Below are positions 59,935 through 64,000 of a stretch of 64,000 bases of DNA, one piece after another. The position numbers and the translations under genes were made by a program. Numbering within the stretch: the stretch's first letter is position 1; every line of letters begins with the position of its first letter. The notes below the pieces were generated by a model. That model was not told the DNA's origin. It worked only from the letters and a program-made list of their open reading frames with translations, and did no database searches. The stretch comes from Hymenoscyphus infarciens (Eukaryota > Ascomycota > Leotiomycetes > Helotiales > Helotiaceae), in the NCBI GenBank assembly GCA_001414345.1, contig LLCB01000151.1, forward strand, positions 62,001-126,000, given 5' to 3'.

Positions 59935-61731
59935 TCAACCCATCTTCGAATCCTCATACTGATATCTTCCCTCCAATTCAGGATCAGGATACTCCTCCCT
60001 CCCCCTCGCAGGATACTCAGCATGCTCCCCCATCACAGGACTCTTCTCCACATCCCCTCCCCCATTCTCACGCGCCTCAGTAGGTGTCCTACCCTCAGCC
60101 TCCTCCCTCTTCTTCATCCCCAATCTCTCACACCACTCCTCCGCACTAACAATCGTGCCATCCAGCACCCCACTGACCTGAGCCATCATATCGAGACCCT
60201 CCTTCGCAAGGAGTAATACTCTGTTGGCACCATCCGTTACCTCTGCGTCTCCCTGCTCTAAATGGCGCGCATTCCCACTACCAGACCCATCCAAGCCAGC
60301 ATTCGCCAGCCGGAAACGTTGAGGTAATGATGTGAGATGTCGGCGAACTAATATCTTCGCATTATCAGGCAGCGCACCACCCGCGTACTTTGAAACAATA
60401 TCCACCACATTCTTAAGAGTTTTAAGAACATCTTTCTTCAGCTCCGCAATTTTAGCATGTAAAACCACACGCTCGACATCGCTCCTTACAACCATTTGTC
60501 CCGTCTGCTCAGCCCCTTCCCCAATCCTACCGGTCTGATCGGCCCTACTGGGATGTTCATACTCCTCCAACACAGCTTTTAGCGCCAATATCACCTTGCC
60601 AATATGTTCATTCGCCCATCGCAACCAGCCTAGACAGTACTTTAGAGAACGAAGACTCTCCTCGGACATGGCGACGCTGAGACCGGATGTGGAGAGGACT
60701 AAGCGGGATTGCCATGACGAGGAACTTGATTCTGCGATTTCGGAGGAGGGGGCCTGCGTTGGGATGAGGGCTTGTTGTGCATCTTCGTAGCTGGGACTTC
60801 GATAATCGTCGTAGGCTGGTAAACTTTCCGCATTGGAAGCATGACTTGGTGCTCGTTGCCGGTGTTGGAGTTCTTGTCTATGCACGGGGTATGGATCCCT
60901 CGAAATATTGCGATCGCTTTCCTCATCTGCGTCATTGTCTACTTTTCTCCGTTTATTCGACCCTGTGTTCTCTCTCTCTGGGTTTTGATGATGCTTTGGT
61001 CTTCTACCCCCCAGGAACCAACGGACTCCTCCTTCTACACCCGTTATGCGGTTGACGGATGTAATCGTGTTTACAACGGGTGTGAACCTGTTTTCTAGGA
61101 ATTCTGCGGAGGACTTGAAGCGTGGACTGTAGTTTTTTGAGGCCGAGTAGGCGGAGAGAGAGCCGCCGATTGCGGTTCCCAGGAGGGGGTGGGAGGTTGT
61201 TAGGAGGGAGAGGAGGGGCTCGGGTTGGTGACTTCGTTGGGCGTTTGAGGGGGAATTTGAGGGTAATGATAGGCTATTTTGGGGAGGGGATTGGACGAAG
61301 TCTGATTTAAACAATTAGCATATACAAAGAAGTAAAGTCGAATATAATAGCATACCAGCCCGTAAATCCCCCAAAGCCTCCGCCGCAAGCCTCACGTCCG
61401 GATCATCAATCGACAAGACACTTCCCCCCCTCCTCCCCCGGCTCTCACTCCTATCCAAATCCATTCCCGTCGGCGATTCGCTCGTATTATTCTTTGGCGA
61501 TAGTTGCGAAGGACCGGGTTTGTAATAGGCCGTCAAAGGATTGGAAGAAGGCCATGCGAATTGTTCCTCGGGTCGGTATGGAGCGGGGGGAAGAGGAGGG
61601 AGGGTTCGCTCATGATGGACTGTGGGAGGTGGTGGATCGGTTGCGGGTACGGAGGGAAGGTGAAGAGATTGAGGATCGTGAGACTGGGCGTAGGACGGTG
61701 GTTTTTCGAATGGCATGTGATCCTGTTCCAT
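59935..61731 (-). CDS. opi1: Opi1-type repressor of phospholipid synthesis genes
   Basis: Two exons (61731-61356 and 61301-59935) give 580 residues; the 54-nt intron has a GTATGC donor, a TGCTAATTG branch and an AATCAG acceptor. Diagnostic Opi1-family segments are DVRLAAEALGDLRADF across the splice (about 112-127), AYSASKNYSPRFKSSAEF (176-193), then RFTPVVNTITSV and GVEGGVRWFL, and a C-terminal region with LKYCLGWLRWANEHIGKVI. In yeast, Opi1 is held at the ER by phosphatidic acid and Scs2; when phosphatidic acid falls it enters the nucleus and represses INO1 and other UAS-INO genes. A basic KRRKVD stretch may be the nuclear signal. A Pro-rich N-terminus (about 8-75) precedes the conserved part. 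Yeast Opi1 is 404 residues, so this is longer. Confidence 0.85.
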
Positions 61732-61933
61732 CTTTGCGAGGGGATTGCAGCGAGAGGCGCGCTCGCGAAAAGGATATTATGGGGTGTTAATCGGTGGTTG
61801 ATCGGATGGAGATGGGTATAATTATTGTCGCCAGATAGCAAGACATTAGTGGGTAGAGAGAGGATGAGGTGGTTGACAGATTGTCGTTGTTCAGTTCTAG
61901 AGACTGTTGGCGGTCAATGTTGGATGCGATGAT

Positions 61934-61968
61934 GGATGGCGGATGGCGGATGGCGGATGGCGGATGGC
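61934..61968 (+). repeat. Five perfect 7-bp repeats GGATGGC
   Basis: Five contiguous perfect copies lie about 200 bp upstream of the OPI1 start codon, so within its likely leader or promoter. Confidence 0.9.
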
Positions 61969-62335
61969 CCGCGGGGTTTGGGTTTGGGAGGCGATTGTAG
62001 GAGTTGTTGCCCGTGGAGTTTTGGATCGGCCAAGGGGGAAATCTTTCGTGGCTGCTGATGGGATTATAATTATAATACGGAAGTAAAAGCGACGGCGGAT
62101 CAAGCAAGCATTTCCACTACCTAGGTAGGACTAAGGTAGGACTAGGCAATTCATGCCTTCGTACCTGCTTGAGAAAGTCGAGTCAGGAGGAGAGGATGAG
62201 GTGACCTTTCTGTGAAGTCTGCACGAAGTCTTACCTGCGAACCTGCAGGCCGATTCGCACCCCACAAGGAAGCTGATCACATGCAACCGAATGAACCGAT
62301 GCGACCATTGGGTGCCCGTGAGGTGGGGGCTAAAA

Positions 62336-62361
62336 GGGAGAGGGAGAGGGAGAGGGAGAGG
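62336..62361 (+). repeat. GGGAGA tandem repeat
   Basis: About four copies of GGGAGA are followed by GGGGCACGTG. It is a purine tract in the divergent promoter. Confidence 0.85.
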
Positions 62362-63351
62362 GGCACGTGAAAGGGTTATGAAACTCTTCATAAATTGGTA
62401 TATAAAGTGGAGGATAATTAATTAAAAGGGTCATGAGACGAGGATATACTGGGGTTGCCATGCCTTGGGTCTTGCCACTCACGTCTTGGGCAGATAACCT
62501 TAGAATGGGTTAATGAAGGATGAAGGAGCCGAAGATTGGCTTTCGCAACAGAGAAGTTGCTCCTTTTGAACTTTGGAAAGAATCCAAAGGACTTCGAGAC
62601 GAAGAGAGTAGATTCTTAGGGGGACTAGCAAAAGAACTTGACATAGGCGTCGGTATTTGCACTTTGAACAACCTCAAATGCGATAGCCAAGCCAAATTCT
62701 CTTTCAAGAACTCCACCCCAGGAGTCATGGTCAGGAAATGACCACCATCAACAGAAATCCCAATGCCAGATTGATACCTCGAGTAAAGTCTCTATCCTGT
62801 GGGACAAGTAGATGATAATAGTTTGTATGGTCCCTCTGACGCCGCCCAAGCAACCCGTTGTGTTTGCACACAATGCCTGGCCAGCTCTTATGGTACCTCA
62901 TGCTCCGTCTCCGCACCGCGAAATCGCTAACTTCATCAATAGGAAGGCAAGGGAGACTTGACAGAATGCCAAGTCGGTTATGCCTTATATGTTGAGCTGC
63001 ACTGTCTAAAAGGGCGCGTTGGAAAGAAAAGAAAGAAAAGAGGAAGTTGGGGGACGAAGAATCTTTTGATAACGGAAAATTCTGCCAAGATGCGCTAGTC
63101 TGAATTAGGGTGTTTATGTCAGCTCGGGAAAACCGTGGGCCACGCGGCTATTCCACCGCAATAAGCTTCAATCTGAATAACGGCAACGTGGGGTGTTAGG
63201 GAGAGTAAGAACACCACCCAATTCTGTCTTCTACAACACCTTTCATCTCCTCATTCCACCTCTACGAATGCTACAGGTTTTCTGATTTATTTCCCTTGGC
63301 CAGCTGGCTTTTAATCTCATCCCTCAATCCTCTCCCTAAACCATCATCAAC

Positions 63352-64000
63352 ATGGCCTCCGCTCTCTTCTTCCTCGACCTAAAGGGCAAGGTACCTTCTT
63401 TCGCAGATCTTGATACTGGTGAACCACCTCATTAACCACACTTGGCAGACGCTCTTGGCTCGGAATTACAGAGGAGACATCCCCATGTCCGCCGTCGAGA
63501 AATTCCCAATACTACTAAGTGAGGCAGAAGAAGAAAGTTCCGCCGTGCCACCATGTTTCTCCGACGAAGGAATCAATGTATGCCATAGGATAATAGTGGA
63601 GGAAGGGAACATGGCATATGCTGATATGTTTGCCAGTACCTCTACATCAGACACAACAACCTCTACCTCCTCGCCCTCACAAAACGAAACTCAAACGCCG
63701 CCGAGATCCTCCTCTTCCTCCACAAACTCGTCGAAGTCTTCACCGAGTATTTCAAAGAGCTAGAAGAAGAATCCATACGCGACAACTTCGTCATCATCTA
63801 CGAACTCCTCGACGAAATGATGGACTTCGGCTACCCCCAAACCACCGAGTCCAAGATCCTACAAGAATACATCACCCAAGAATCACATAAACTAGATATC
63901 CAAGCCAGGCCACAAGCAAGACCGCCAATCGCAGTGACCAACGCCGTCTCCTGGCGCTCAGAAGGCATTCGATATCGCAAGAACGAGGTATTCCTGGATG
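63352..64000 (+). CDS. apm1: AP-1 clathrin adaptor subunit mu, 5' part
   Basis: Exons 63352-63390, 63449-63577 and 63637 onward (cut by the window end) encode the first 177 residues. The protein starts MASALFFLDLKGKTLLARNY and contains the highly conserved FTEYFKELEEESIRDNFVI, the GYPQTTESKILQEYI segment and NAVSWRSEGI, which identify the mu1 chain of the AP-1 complex rather than AP-2 or AP-3. AP-1 selects cargo with tyrosine signals at the trans-Golgi network and endosomes. The visible part covers the longin-like N-terminal domain and the start of the cargo-binding domain. Both introns (58 and 59 nt) have regular ends (GTACCT/GCAG and GTATGC/CCAG), and the first exon is only 13 codons. Confidence 0.96.

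Larger units (their letters stand above)
61732..63351. promoter_or_regulatory. Divergent promoter region between OPI1 and AP-1 mu genes
   Basis: 1.6 kb separates the two divergent start codons. It contains five perfect GGATGGC repeats (61934-61968), a run of GGGAGA units (62336-62361) and directly after it a CACGTG box (62364-62369), a possible bHLH site. Because Opi1 acts on bHLH-controlled (Ino2/Ino4-type) promoters in yeast, the box is worth noting, but no regulation is shown by sequence alone. No further gene is seen. Confidence 0.45.

Noticed and set aside
1..64000. tRNA, rRNA or CRISPR arrays
   Set aside because: No cloverleaf with a GGTTCGAATCC-type T arm was found, no rRNA-like sequence, and no regularly spaced identical repeats with unique spacers.

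Overview
The window reads as a filamentous ascomycete chromosome segment (Pezizomycotina, plausibly a leotiomycete; the class is inferred from general protein look, not from a search). Genes carry short introns (about 48-190 nt) with GTRNGT donors, CTAAC-type branch sites and YAG acceptors. Two large AT-rich blocks show the signature of repeat-induced point mutation (RIP): CpA and TpG are almost gone while CpC, CpT and CpG survive, and every long frame is full of TAA/TAG.

Layout. (1) About 1-17,440: RIP-mutated retroelement block. It holds the 3' end of one LTR element (LTR 878-1221), a degraded LTR (about 1990-2320), a structurally complete Ty3/Gypsy chromovirus at 3692-11784 (two 496-bp LTRs, target duplication CTATC) with an extra antisense frame behind pol, dispersed repeats, and a less mutated solo LTR at 15505-15822 (duplication TAAAT). 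(2) About 17,500-31,900: gene island with an NmrA/isoflavone-reductase-like protein, a transcription factor combining two C2H2 fingers with a Zn2Cys6 cluster, a 2EXR/F-box-like protein, NOP10 and NOB1 tail to tail, and a small tail-anchored-looking protein. A 0.35-kb RIP-type patch lies at about 23.2-23.6 kb. (3) About 31,925-46,620: second RIP block with a complete Ty1/Copia element (39078-45298, 170-bp LTRs, duplication TAATT), an internally deleted derivative of the same family on the other strand (35759-38044, 170-bp LTRs, duplication TCTTT), and dispersed repeats shared with block 1 in inverted orientation. (4) About 46,620-64,000: second gene island with a three-exon gene of uncertain family, a broken cytochrome P450 and a broken methyltransferase that meet head to head without their 5' parts, an Arg/Ser-rich small protein, a 1277-residue protein with three two-helix membrane modules, an Opi1-type phospholipid-synthesis repressor and the 5' part of the AP-1 clathrin adaptor mu subunit.

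How it fits together. The islands hold housekeeping genes: NOP10 for H/ACA snoRNPs, NOB1 for 18S 3'-end maturation, AP-1 mu for trans-Golgi sorting and Opi1 for inositol-responsive lipid control. The P450/methyltransferase pair looks like the residue of a small biosynthetic locus. The most unusual items are the triplicated membrane-module protein, the head-to-head truncated gene pair, the antisense frame in the Gypsy element and the deletion-derivative Copia element. Exon borders, family calls and restored frames were read by eye; no search was run.
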